From: an uncultured Bacilli bacterium
GTDB taxonomy: Bacteria; Bacillota_I; Bacilli_A; RFN20; CAG-449
NCBI GenBank assembly: GCA_947588815.1
Contig: CANQAG010000008.1
Location: forward strand, 1-53,435
Length of the DNA stretch: 53,435 nt
Direction: 5' to 3'
Made by a program: the position numbers and the translations under genes. Positions 26,847-35,272 of the stretch are shown piece after piece. Within the stretch, counting starts at the first letter, position 1; the number at the start of each line of letters is the position of its first letter. Below the pieces are notes generated by a model. That model was given only the letters and a program-made list of their open reading frames with translations, was not told the DNA's origin and made no database searches.

Positions 26847-27701
26847 ATGGAAACTGAAAAGATTCCATTTGAAGAGCAATTAAAACTTTACAACCGCAAA
26901 AAAAGAAATCGCTTTTTTGTCAAGTGTGGTTTTATCACTTTCATTTACTTGCTTATCATCGTTTATTTTATCTCGCCATTTGCACGTGTCAGTAATTACA
27001 CTTTGAAAGGAAACGTCAATTACGATGGCGATAAAATTCTTGAAATTGCCCATTTATCTCGTCAAGATTCGCTATATTTTATCGATGAAAAAAATGTTAA
27101 AGATTTAATAGACAATCATCCGCTTTTTCCAGGAAATCATACTAAAGTATCGATCAATCCGTTTTCATTAACAATAGAAGTCAAAGAATTGGCGCCTGGA
27201 GCGTACTACAATAATATCGTCTATTTCAATGACGGCGAAGCTCATGAAGAACTTTATGACAATGAATTGGTTAAAGATTTTTTGATAATGAATTCTTCTC
27301 TTCCGAAATTGATTTATTCTCCTCAAGATGACGATAAGAAAACAGTTATCAATCTTATCGAAAAATCGTATTTGACTAGAGCTACCGAAAGTTATGAAAA
27401 ATTAAAATATCTCAACATTTTCAAAGATTCCAAAAATTTATTTTCCTTTTACTTTTCGCTATTTGGAAACCAACCGCTTATAAAAGTAACTTTTGATCCA
27501 TATGATGCGACAGATGATGAAATCTCAATTTATTTGGCGTATGATACTATTGTAACCTTATTTAATAACGCTACTAGTGAAGCACAAGCAACGTTGAAAG
27601 AAACCATTGATGAGGAAGAAAAAGATGTATATTCATTTGTTTGTGGAACTTTCAGCGATTCACGAAGAAAATGTGTCGAATGGAAAGAGGAGATTAGATA
27701 A
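26847..27701 (+). CDS. ftsQ: Cell division protein DivIB/FtsQ
   Basis: A bitopic membrane protein that stabilises the divisome. The 284-residue protein has a short basic cytoplasmic part (RKKRNRFF), one membrane span near 25-48, then an outer POTRA-like domain (ARVSNYTLKGNVNYDGDKIL ... SINPFSLTIEVKE), as in FtsQ/DivIB. ATG 26847 is preferred over 26841 since AGGTG then has a proper seven-base spacing. The gene directly follows murB and ends one base into ftsA. Overall similarity in the family is low, so context adds to the call. Confidence 0.88.
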   Translation: METEKIPFEEQLKLYNRKKRNRFFVKCGFITFIYLLIIVYFISPFARVSNYTLKGNVNYDGDKILEIAHLSRQDSLYFIDEKNVKDLIDNHPLFPGNHTKVSINPFSLTIEVKELAPGAYYNNIVYFNDGEAHEELYDNELVKDFLIMNSSLPKLIYSPQDDDKKTVINLIEKSYLTRATESYEKLKYLNIFKDSKNLFSFYFSLFGNQPLIKVTFDPYDATDDEISIYLAYDTIVTLFNNATSEAQATLKETIDEEEKDVYSFVCGTFSDSRRKCVEWKEEIR

Positions 27702-28894
27702 TGAATAACAATAATCGTTACGTCGCCTTAGAAATTACTTCTAAAATTGCTAGATTGGTTATCGGATTTGTCCTTGACGGTACCGTCCATATTTTGCATG
27801 CACTTGAAACTGATATTAGCGGTGTCTCTAATGGTCAAATCGAAGACGAAAATAGCGTGAGCAATGCAATTAAAAAATTAATTTCCGAAGCTACTGAAGC
27901 GTTAAGCATTAAGATTGATGAAGTGATTTTATGCTTGCCACCTATCAGCATGACATTTGTCAAAAATGAAGTATCGACGATGATTATTTCACCTAAAAAA
28001 GAAATCGCTCAAATCGATATTAACAATGCACTGAATCAACTTAGTAAGACACAATTTAGTGACAGTCTTGAAATTGTCGATATTATTCCATACCAATACA
28101 TTCTAGATACAAAAGAAATATCCATTCGTCCGCCACTTGGAAAATATTCTGTCTCATTGCTTGTAAAAGCGATGATTTATGTGATGAACAAGCAAGTTGT
28201 GAACGGGTATCGCAAGGTGTTGGACAAAGTAGGTGTTAAAATTCGCCACTTTGTGGTGGCCCCATACGCTTCTGCACTCTATTTAGAAGGAATGCAATCA
28301 ATCCCATCTTCGTACTATCTTTTAAATATCGGTGCTAAAATTTCAACATTTACGCTTATCAATTCGCGTGAAATTATCTCCAAAAATGATTGCTTTAGAT
28401 TTGGTGGAGAAGATATTGTCGAAGAGATTCAAAAGGCATTTTCGTGTCCACATAGCACCGCTTGTGAGTTATTGAATCGCTATGGACTTGACTCTGGTCC
28501 CAAGTACAAAGTTGAAATAGTCAAAGATCATCAGGTTGATGAATTGAAAGCCGTGATCGAACATTCATTAAATAGTTCACTAATTGAAACATTAAGACGA
28601 ATTATCACAAAGTGGAACAATGAACGTTACCCTTTAGTAATTTCAGGAGGGTTTGCAAAACTTAAAGGTTTGGAATCTTTTATTAAACAACAATTGGGTC
28701 TTGAGGTCATCGATTATCGAATTACGACGATTGGGACTCGTGACAAAGCTTATCTTAATTGTCTTGGAATTATCAAGTATGGCGATGTGCACCTTATCGA
28801 CGAAGATGTAGACGTTATGCAAAATACCATTTCGCGCATTGAAGATGAAAATAGTTCACTACATGTGGATTTTAATTTTAATGATGAATTATAA
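27701..28894 (+). CDS. ftsA: Cell division protein FtsA
   Basis: FtsA is an actin-like ATPase that tethers FtsZ rings to the membrane. The 397-residue protein has the actin-fold features: an N-terminal VALEITSKIARLVIG phosphate loop, the inserted 1C subdomain (about 85-165), LLNIGAKISTFTLI and VISGGFAKLKGLESF. The usual C-terminal amphipathic membrane helix is not obvious; the tail is acidic (HVDFNFNDEL), unlike most FtsA. SepF, present downstream, can serve as an alternative tether. GAGGAG precedes the ATG. Confidence 0.93.
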   Translation: MNNNNRYVALEITSKIARLVIGFVLDGTVHILHALETDISGVSNGQIEDENSVSNAIKKLISEATEALSIKIDEVILCLPPISMTFVKNEVSTMIISPKKEIAQIDINNALNQLSKTQFSDSLEIVDIIPYQYILDTKEISIRPPLGKYSVSLLVKAMIYVMNKQVVNGYRKVLDKVGVKIRHFVVAPYASALYLEGMQSIPSSYYLLNIGAKISTFTLINSREIISKNDCFRFGGEDIVEEIQKAFSCPHSTACELLNRYGLDSGPKYKVEIVKDHQVDELKAVIEHSLNSSLIETLRRIITKWNNERYPLVISGGFAKLKGLESFIKQQLGLEVIDYRITTIGTRDKAYLNCLGIIKYGDVHLIDEDVDVMQNTISRIEDENSSLHVDFNFNDEL

Positions 28895-28908
28895 AATGGA
28901 GGAAAAAT

Positions 28909-30012
28909 ATGGAGAACTTTAATTTTGACGCATTTGAATCATATGCCAAAATCGTTGTTATCGGCGTCGGCGGTGCCGGAAATAACGCGGTCAATCAAAT
29001 GATTGAGGAACAAATTAGAAGCGTTGAGTTTTGGGTTTGTAACACCGATGCTCAGGCACTTGCGACCTCGAAAGCTGAAAAAAAGTTAGTCTTAGGCAAA
29101 AATATTACTAAAGGCTTAGGTGCCGGCGGGGATCCATCTATCGGTCGTGCGGCAGCTGAAGATAGCATTGAAGACATTAAAGAAATCGTAAGTAATGCCG
29201 ATATGGTTTTTATCGCCGCTGGAATGGGTGGCGGTACTGGAACCGGCGCGGCTCCTGTAATCGCAAAAGTTGCTAAAGATGCCGGATGTTTGACGGTCGC
29301 TATTGTCACTCGTCCTTTTGGATTTGAAGGCAATTCCCGTAAAGTTCGCGCCGTTGAAGGAATCGGCGAGCTGAAGAAAAACGTCGATTCGATCATCATC
29401 GTATCCAATGATAAATTGATGATGATCAATGGAAATCGACCGATCGCTGAAGCGTTTGCGACTTCCGATGCCGTTTTGGCGCAATCGGTGAAAACGATTA
29501 CCGATCTTATCATTCTTCCGGGTTTAATTAACCTTGATTTTGCCGATGTAAGAACTACTTTGAAAGATAAAGGTGTCGCCTTAATCGGTTTTGGAATCGG
29601 TTCTGGAGAGCATAAGGCGATGGAAGCGGCGACAAATGCGATTGCTTCTCCGCTTTTAGAAGCTTCCATTAAAGGAGCACATTCAGCCATTATCAATATC
29701 ACCGGAGGAAACGGTGTAACCCTTGATGAAGCACAAGATGCGGTGAGTTACATTACCGAAGCCGCCGGAATTAATGTCAATATCATTTTCGGGGTACAGC
29801 AAAATCCGGAACTCAACGACCAAATGCTGATTTCGGTTATCGCTACTGAATTTGATGAAGATTACGATTATGAAGCGGCCGTAAAGCAACCGCCGTTACG
29901 AACACGAAAAGATATGGAAGAGGAACCGACTCCTTCAACCGAGGAAAACGATACCTCAACCAACACCGAAGATAGCATAATTCCTTTCTTCCTCAACGAC
30001 GAAATAAAATAA
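28909..30012 (+). CDS. ftsZ: Cell division GTPase FtsZ
   Basis: The tubulin-like GTPase that forms the Z-ring. At 367 residues it has IGVGGAGNNAVNQM near the start, the tubulin signature GMGGGTGTGAAP near 104-115, the T7 loop NLDFADV and a flexible acidic, Thr/Glu-rich linker. The C-terminal peptide IIPFFLNDEIK matches the short tail that binds FtsA and SepF. TGGAGG precedes the ATG. A good terminator follows, so this ends the division operon. Confidence 0.98.
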   Translation: MENFNFDAFESYAKIVVIGVGGAGNNAVNQMIEEQIRSVEFWVCNTDAQALATSKAEKKLVLGKNITKGLGAGGDPSIGRAAAEDSIEDIKEIVSNADMVFIAAGMGGGTGTGAAPVIAKVAKDAGCLTVAIVTRPFGFEGNSRKVRAVEGIGELKKNVDSIIIVSNDKLMMINGNRPIAEAFATSDAVLAQSVKTITDLIILPGLINLDFADVRTTLKDKGVALIGFGIGSGEHKAMEAATNAIASPLLEASIKGAHSAIINITGGNGVTLDEAQDAVSYITEAAGINVNIIFGVQQNPELNDQMLISVIATEFDEDYDYEAAVKQPPLRTRKDMEEEPTPSTEENDTSTNTEDSIIPFFLNDEIK

Positions 30013-30029
30013 TAAACGACAAACATTAA

Positions 30030-30056
30030 AATGCGACATAGTTCGCATTTTTTTTG
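30030..30056 (+). terminator. Intrinsic terminator after ftsZ
   Basis: AATGCGA (30030-30036) pairs with TCGCATT (30043-30049) around a six-base loop and is followed by a T-run. It separates the division cluster from the sporulation genes. Confidence 0.88.
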
Positions 30057-30082
30057 CGTTAAAATCACGGTGGTGATGAAAG

Positions 30083-30832
30083 ATGAACATCTACTTTGAC
30101 TTAACGATGTTATCGAATTTAACGTTATCGATGGTAAGTTTATTTTTTGTGAAAATCGTCGCCACTTACCGAGCTAAAAAGGGGGTTTTATGCATCTTAA
30201 TTTTAGGACAAACAATTAGTGTATACACACATTATTTAAATGAAATAATTGGGTATTTGATATTGGCATTTTTTCTTTTAACAATGATGATGATCATCTA
30301 CAAGAAAAAGTGGTTTCACGCTTCGGTGTTATATTTATTGTGCTATTACGGACTAGGTTTTTTTCTTTTTATGCTCGACTCAAATATCACGATTTATCGT
30401 GGCATTGTCACGATTTTAGAACCGACAGCAATGGTAAAAATGTTATTGATTCCGATATTTGCTCTTTCATTGCTTTTGGCGGCGACTTTTGTCGATAAAC
30501 TATACCATTTAAACAATTACAAGACTCAATGTATGATCACTTATAAAAATCATCATTTAGTTTTGAGTTCATATTTCGATACTGGCAATACTTTAAAATA
30601 TCTCAATACACCAGTGATTTTTATCGCAAAAAATCGGTGGCCTTATGGCGTTGACTCCAAGACGGAAAAGATCGAAGTTCAAACTGTCGACAGTCATCAT
30701 CAATATGACGGGTTCAAAGCTCTGTTGGATTTGAATGATGGTGCCGAATCGTACTTTGTCTATGTCGTTTTAGCGGATCAAGTCGCTGATTTTAATGGTT
30801 GCGATTGTTTGCTCAACGCCTTTTTACATTAG
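30083..30832 (+). CDS. spoIIGA: Pro-sigma-E processing protease SpoIIGA
   Basis: SpoIIGA is the mother-cell membrane aspartic protease that cuts the pro-sequence from sigma-E in response to a forespore signal. The 249-residue protein has five predicted N-terminal spans (about 5-145) and a soluble domain with YFDTGNT; D166 is the likely catalytic aspartate of the dimeric pepsin-like site, followed by TPVIF as in the family. It is shorter than the roughly 300 residues of Bacillus. It sits, as in Bacillus and Clostridium, between ftsZ and sigE. This strongly implies a spore-forming ancestor or organism. Confidence 0.92.
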   Translation: MNIYFDLTMLSNLTLSMVSLFFVKIVATYRAKKGVLCILILGQTISVYTHYLNEIIGYLILAFFLLTMMMIIYKKKWFHASVLYLLCYYGLGFFLFMLDSNITIYRGIVTILEPTAMVKMLLIPIFALSLLLAATFVDKLYHLNNYKTQCMITYKNHHLVLSSYFDTGNTLKYLNTPVIFIAKNRWPYGVDSKTEKIEVQTVDSHHQYDGFKALLDLNDGAESYFVYVVLADQVADFNGCDCLLNAFLH

Positions 30833-30840
30833 GAGGATTC

Positions 30841-31530
30841 ATGTTTAATCATTTAAAACGTCTTATCAATCGCCTTTTCGGCGGTAAAAGTGTCTATTAT
30901 GTGAACGGAAAAGAGGTTTTGCCACCGCCTCTTGATCCACAAGATGAAGAGCGATATATCAATCTGTTTTTAAAAGGTGACTTAGAAGCTCGCAATAAAT
31001 TAATCGAGCACAATTTACGACTCGTGGTTTATGTAGCCAAGCGTTATGAGACGAATATCACCAATCTCGAAGATTTGGTTTCTATCGGAACTTTAGGGTT
31101 AATTAAAGCCATCAATACTTTCAAAACGGATAAAAACATCAAATTGGCAACATATGCTTCACGTTGCATCGAGAATGAAATTTTAATGCACTTACGAAAA
31201 AAAGCCAGAACCCGCAATGAGGTGTCACTCGATGAGCCGCTTAAGTGCGATTATGATGGGAACGAGTTGCTTTTAAGCGATGTGCTAAGCGAAAACGAGA
31301 TGAAAATTATCGATGACATCGATAACGACGAGAAGCGCAATGAACTTTTAGAGGCGATCAAAACTTTAAAACCGCGGGAACAAGAAATTCTCGAGATGCG
31401 CTTTGGTTTAAATGGTCGCGAAGAGATGACGCAAAAAGAGACAGCTGAAACTTTAGGAATTTCACAATCCTATATTTCGCGGCTTGAAAAACGGATCCTC
31501 AAAAAATTAAAAGTAAGTTTAAAAAAATAA
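30841..31530 (+). CDS. sigE: Sporulation sigma factor SigE, pro-protein
   Basis: Sigma-E directs early mother-cell transcription. The 229-residue protein has a basic amphipathic N-terminus (MFNHLKRLINRLFGG), which corresponds to the membrane-bound pro-sequence, then VYYVNGKEVLPPPL, matching the mature start in Bacillus. Region 2 carries NLRLVVYVAKRYE and the KLATYASRCIENEILM block; region 4 ends in SQSYISRLEKRILKKL. The ATG at 30841 is fixed by TAGGAGG just upstream and by the pro-sequence. The 5' bases follow the spoIIGA stop by eight bases. The partner protease is its neighbour. Confidence 0.97.
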   Translation: MFNHLKRLINRLFGGKSVYYVNGKEVLPPPLDPQDEERYINLFLKGDLEARNKLIEHNLRLVVYVAKRYETNITNLEDLVSIGTLGLIKAINTFKTDKNIKLATYASRCIENEILMHLRKKARTRNEVSLDEPLKCDYDGNELLLSDVLSENEMKIIDDIDNDEKRNELLEAIKTLKPREQEILEMRFGLNGREEMTQKETAETLGISQSYISRLEKRILKKLKVSLKK

Positions 31531-31567
31531 AAATCGGACAAATTAATGGGCGAAGGAGAAATATTAC

Positions 31568-32344
31568 TTGGCCCAATACAAAGTCACAATCACTGGGGTG
31601 GACACTTCACGCTTACAAGCGTTGAGTGGCAATGAAACACTCCAGCTACTTAAAAGGTATCAGGATGGGGAACGAGAACTGAAAGATACATTAGTGACGG
31701 GGAACTTGAAATTAGTATTATCGGTAGTCAATAAGTTTCAAAAGAGAAATGAAAATCTTGACGACTTATTTCAAATCGGAACAATCGGGTTATTGAAAGC
31801 CATCGACAATTTTGATCTTAGTCAAGATGTGCGCTTTTCAACGTACGCGGTTCCGATGATTGAAGGAGAGATAAGACGCTATTTAAGGGATAACTCCTTT
31901 TTAAGAGTCTCAAGGCAAATAAAAGACTTAGCATATAAAAGTCTCAAAGAAAAAGAACGATATTTGAATGAATACGGAAAAAGCATTGAAATTGAAGAAT
32001 TAGCGGCAAAGTTCAATGTAGAACCATATAAAATCATCGAATCCTTGGAAGCGACTAATCCGATCATTTCTTTAAGCGAGCCGTTATACAATGACTTCAA
32101 CGAGTCGCTCGAACTTTTCGATGTGATCCCGACAGAAGCCGATAGCGATAAAAAATTTATTACCAATTTGTCGCTCAAAGATGGGATTACAAAGCTCAAC
32201 GATATGGAACGACAAATCATTCAAAAACGCTATTTTGAAGGTCGATCGCAAATTGAAATAGCGAACGAATTTAACATTTCGCAAGCCCAAGTGTCACGTC
32301 TTGAAAAAAGTGCTTTGGAATTTTTGAAAAAATTTGTGATTTAA
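31568..32344 (+). CDS. sigG: Forespore sigma factor SigG
   Basis: Sigma-G runs late forespore gene expression. The 258-residue product begins with the diagnostic VTITGVDTSRL, corresponding to VEICGVDTSKL in Bacillus, then DDLFQIGTIGLLKAIDNFDLS, RFSTYAVPMIEGEIRRYLRDN and SQAQVSRLEKSAL. The TTG start at 31568 is preferred because AAGGAGA lies eight bases before it and the N-terminus lines up with homologues. The sigE stop is 37 bases upstream. In Bacillus sigG has its own sigma-F/G promoter in this gap; no clear one was found here. Confidence 0.96.
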   Translation: MAQYKVTITGVDTSRLQALSGNETLQLLKRYQDGERELKDTLVTGNLKLVLSVVNKFQKRNENLDDLFQIGTIGLLKAIDNFDLSQDVRFSTYAVPMIEGEIRRYLRDNSFLRVSRQIKDLAYKSLKEKERYLNEYGKSIEIEELAAKFNVEPYKIIESLEATNPIISLSEPLYNDFNESLELFDVIPTEADSDKKFITNLSLKDGITKLNDMERQIIQKRYFEGRSQIEIANEFNISQAQVSRLEKSALEFLKKFVI

Positions 32345-32361
32345 AAAACGAGGAGGAACTT

Positions 32362-32652
32362 ATGTTAGAAAAAATCAAAGATGTCTTAAAAGATAAAAAA
32401 GGGGGCAAAAACAATGGTCCTTTTTATTCATATCATAAGATTCCGCCTCAAGTATTTTTTCCGACTTCTTTTGATGAAGTAGACCAAATTACAAGCGTCA
32501 TCGAACGTCATCATCCGGTGATCGTCAACGTGTCTTCGTTAGCAGTCAAAGATCGCTATCGAATCATCGATTTTTTAAGCGGTTATATTTTTGCCTTAAA
32601 AGGAACTCGTGAAAAATTGGAAAATTCGATTTATATGTTTTACGTCAAATGA
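32362..32652 (+). CDS. sepF: Cell division protein SepF
   Basis: SepF bundles FtsZ and anchors it to the membrane. The 96-residue protein has a basic N-terminal stretch, which could act as the membrane-binding helix region, then the compact SepF domain with PTSFDEVDQI, VIVNVSSL and RIIDFLSGYIFALKG. The match to the SepF core is good, though the protein is short (Bacillus about 150). A GAGGAGG site precedes the ATG. It lies 17 bases after sigG; in Bacillus several ylm genes separate these two. Confidence 0.9.
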   Translation: MLEKIKDVLKDKKGGKNNGPFYSYHKIPPQVFFPTSFDEVDQITSVIERHHPVIVNVSSLAVKDRYRIIDFLSGYIFALKGTREKLENSIYMFYVK

Positions 32653-32705
32653 GTAGTGGCAAAAAAGCGTGCTTAGGTATATAATCAAAGTACGCGAGGT
32701 AAAAA

Positions 32706-33173
32706 ATGGATTTAGAATTGACCTTTGTAAACGATGTGATGGAAGAACTCGATAATTACGAAGCGCATTATCGCTTTCTTTTTGAAAGAATATGCGATTT
32801 TTTAAACCTCCAAGGAACTTTTATCCTTGAGGTTAATTTAGTGTCGGAAGCGACGATTCAAGAAATCAATCGTACATATCGGAAAATCGATCGCGTGACC
32901 GACGTCATTTCGTTTGCCTTTGAAGATGAGGTCGCTGATGAAATAAAAATTGTTAAAGATCTTTCTTTGCCGCGCGATTTGGGTGAAATTTTCATCTGCG
33001 TCAAGCGCGCCCAAAATCAAGCTGAAGAATATCATCATAGTTTTAGACGCGAGATGTCCTTCCTTTTCGTTCATGGAGTTCTTCATCTTTTAGGTTACGA
33101 TCACATGAACGCGGCAGATGAAAAAGTGATGTTTGATTTACAGGATCAAATCTTAGATCCTTTAGATTTATAA
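32706..33173 (+). CDS. ybeY: Endoribonuclease YbeY
   Basis: YbeY is a zinc-dependent RNase that takes part in 16S rRNA maturation and ribosome quality control. The 155-residue protein has VTDVISFAFE and the zinc motif HGVLHLLGYDH with H123, H127 and H133. It is of normal length. It opens the conserved ybeY-cdd-era-recO block. A GCGAGGT site lies ahead of the ATG, and the 53 bases after sepF contain a TATAAT-like stretch at about 32681 that could be a promoter. Confidence 0.95.
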   Translation: MDLELTFVNDVMEELDNYEAHYRFLFERICDFLNLQGTFILEVNLVSEATIQEINRTYRKIDRVTDVISFAFEDEVADEIKIVKDLSLPRDLGEIFICVKRAQNQAEEYHHSFRREMSFLFVHGVLHLLGYDHMNAADEKVMFDLQDQILDPLDL

Positions 33174-33185
33174 AGAGGTAGTAAT

Positions 33186-33584
33186 ATGGATGCAAAGTTA
33201 TTAATCGAAAAAGCCAAAGAAGCACAAAAATTATCGTATAGCCCTTATTCGCATTTTGCAGTCGGCGCGGCGATTGCCTTAAAAGACGGCAAAGTGATTC
33301 TCGGTGCCAATATCGAAAATGCCAGCTATGGTCTTTCGATGTGTGCCGAACGCAATGCGCTGTATGCGACTTACCTTCAAGGCTATAAGAAGGAAGATAT
33401 CTGCGCTTTAGCGCTGTATGCAACTAGTGATAAATTAGTGACGCCATGCGGCGCGTGTCGTCAAGTGCTAGAAGAACTTTTTCCTTTGGACGCTCCGATT
33501 TACATTGAAACCTCAAATGGAGATTCACTTAACACCACGATTAAAGAATTACTGCCTTACGCTTTTGATGAGGAGAACCTTTGA
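33186..33584 (+). CDS. cdd: Cytidine deaminase
   Basis: Converts cytidine and deoxycytidine to uridine forms for pyrimidine salvage. The 132-residue tetramer-type enzyme has C53-A-E55 (MCAERNA) with the catalytic glutamate and the zinc cysteines C88 and C91 in TPCGACRQV. It lies between ybeY and era as in Bacillus. The stop overlaps the era ATG (TGATG). Confidence 0.97.
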   Translation: MDAKLLIEKAKEAQKLSYSPYSHFAVGAAIALKDGKVILGANIENASYGLSMCAERNALYATYLQGYKKEDICALALYATSDKLVTPCGACRQVLEELFPLDAPIYIETSNGDSLNTTIKELLPYAFDEENL

Positions 33585-34465
33585 TGAAATCGGGATTTGT
33601 GGCTATTGTCGGAAAGACAAATGCCGGAAAATCAACTTTAATCAATGCCTTAGTCAATGAAAAAATATCGATCGCGACCCCTAAAGTTCAAACGACGCGG
33701 GATGCGATTCAAGGAATATATAACGACGAAGACTCGCAGATAATTTTTATCGATACTCCGGGAGTTTTGCGAAGCCGACGACAGCTTGATCGCTACATGA
33801 ATCAGCAGATTCGCGGGGCTCTTGAAGGGGTGGATGCGGTGATTCTTTTAGTCGATGCTTCTAAAGGATTCAATGCCAGCGAAGATCCGCTTATCAAAGA
33901 TCGTTTGAAAGATGTCGAGGCGCCGTTATTTATCGTTTTTAACAAAATCGACCTCACTAATGTCAACTTAATGGAAAAACTTAAAAAAGAGTATGCTTCT
34001 ATTTTCCCAGAAGCCAAGATGCTTGAAATTTCCGCCTTGGACGGCTTTAATCTCGATGGTCTATTAAATGAAGTTAAATCCACCTTGGAAGATGGAGTTC
34101 GTTATTATGATCAAAATGTCAAATCCGATCATCCGCTTTCGTTTTTGATTAGCGAAATAATTCGTGAAAAAATTTTGACTTACACCCATGAAGAAGTACC
34201 GCATTCTTCCGCGGTGCTAATCGAAGGGATGAAAAAGGTCAACGACACGTTAAGAATCGAAGCTTTAATAATCGTAGAACGCGATACGCACAAAGGAATC
34301 TTGATTGGAAAAGGCGGACAAATGATTAAAAAAATCGGTGAAGAGGCGCGAAAAGACATCGAAAAAATCGTAAAAACGAAAGTTCTTCTTACTACATATG
34401 TAAAAGTTGCGAAGAAGTGGCGAGATTCCGAACAATTCTTAAAAGAATTAGGATATAAGAGATGA
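33584..34465 (+). CDS. era: GTPase Era
   Basis: Era binds the 3' end of 16S rRNA during small-subunit assembly. The 293-residue protein has the G1 motif GKTNAGKS (10-17), DTPG, NKID, a LEISALDG G5 region and a C-terminal KH domain with GKGGQMIKKIGEEARKDIE. ATG 33584 overlaps the cdd stop by one base, with AGGAGAACC before it. A TTG three bases earlier is less likely. Confidence 0.98.
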   Translation: MKSGFVAIVGKTNAGKSTLINALVNEKISIATPKVQTTRDAIQGIYNDEDSQIIFIDTPGVLRSRRQLDRYMNQQIRGALEGVDAVILLVDASKGFNASEDPLIKDRLKDVEAPLFIVFNKIDLTNVNLMEKLKKEYASIFPEAKMLEISALDGFNLDGLLNEVKSTLEDGVRYYDQNVKSDHPLSFLISEIIREKILTYTHEEVPHSSAVLIEGMKKVNDTLRIEALIIVERDTHKGILIGKGGQMIKKIGEEARKDIEKIVKTKVLLTTYVKVAKKWRDSEQFLKELGYKR

Positions 34466-35181
34466 ATTATATAGAGCTTGAAGGAATAGTTTTAAAACGT
34501 GTTCCTTATCGTAATGGGGCTGAAATCATCAATATATTAACCGCGAAAGGGAGAAAAGCTTTTACCGCTTATGGTCTTAATAAACCGAATGCTAAGAATT
34601 ACGCAAGTTGTCTACTTTTAAACCAAAGTGTTTTTACTTTAGGAATTCAAAATCAAAAACTGACGCTTAAAGAAGCTACATGTCTCAAAAATTATTTTTG
34701 CTTGTATGACGATATCGTTAAAATGACGGCCACCCAAGCGATAAATGAAATGATATTGCGCTTTATCGACGAGGATGATGGAAGAATTTATCAATATCTA
34801 AGTCGTTTTTTAATCGCCCTTGAAGAGGGCTTTGATCCTTTGACATTGGTGGTGATTATGATGGCTAAAGTGATTTTATTTTCCGGATATGGATTAGAGT
34901 ACAACGAGTGTGTTATATGTGGCAATAAGACGAATATCGTGGCCGTTGATTATAATGAAGGTGGTTATCTTTGTGCGCATTGTGCCAAAAAAGCAAAAGA
35001 AACTAGCGAATATTTAAAAAGTTATCGATATAGTTTTTTAGTAGATGACACGAAATTGACTTATCACGTGATTACAAAAACCATTGCCTTGCGCCTCATC
35101 CATGAATTTCATCACTATTTGATTTCACGATTTGAGTGTGAAGAGTTAAAAGGGATCGAATTATTTCTCGAAGTATGCTAA
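34462..35181 (+). CDS. recO: DNA repair protein RecO
   Basis: RecO helps load RecA on single-stranded DNA during gap repair. The 239-residue protein has an N-terminal OB-fold (GIVLKRVPYRNGAEIINILTAKGRK), a helical centre, and a zinc finger CVICG ... YLCAHC in the last third. It overlaps era by four bases (ATGA). Length is typical. Confidence 0.94.
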   Translation: MNYIELEGIVLKRVPYRNGAEIINILTAKGRKAFTAYGLNKPNAKNYASCLLLNQSVFTLGIQNQKLTLKEATCLKNYFCLYDDIVKMTATQAINEMILRFIDEDDGRIYQYLSRFLIALEEGFDPLTLVVIMMAKVILFSGYGLEYNECVICGNKTNIVAVDYNEGGYLCAHCAKKAKETSEYLKSYRYSFLVDDTKLTYHVITKTIALRLIHEFHHYLISRFECEELKGIELFLEVC

Positions 35182-35197
35182 ATACACTTATAATAGG

Positions 35198-35226
35198 TTG
35201 ACAAACATTTTTCACTTACATATAAT
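35198..35226 (+). promoter_or_regulatory. Consensus SigA promoter of the glyQS-dnaG-rpoD operon
   Basis: TTGACA (35198-35203) and TATAAT (35221-35226) match the consensus exactly at 17-base spacing. The transcript would start near 35233 and reach the glyQS ATG at 35273 within about 40 bases. The leader holds only a weak 5-bp hairpin (AATGT at 35232 with ACATT at 35248) and seven T. There is no room for a T-box. Confidence 0.93.
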
Positions 35227-35272
35227 GCCATAATGTTATTAGTTATGACATTTTTTTGTTGAGGGTACGAAT

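Noticed and set aside
29052-29702. Long minus-strand frame inside ftsZ
   Set aside because: It mirrors the codon pattern of the well-supported ftsZ frame, has no ribosome site, and shows a Ser/Ala/Pro-rich composition typical of a shadow frame.
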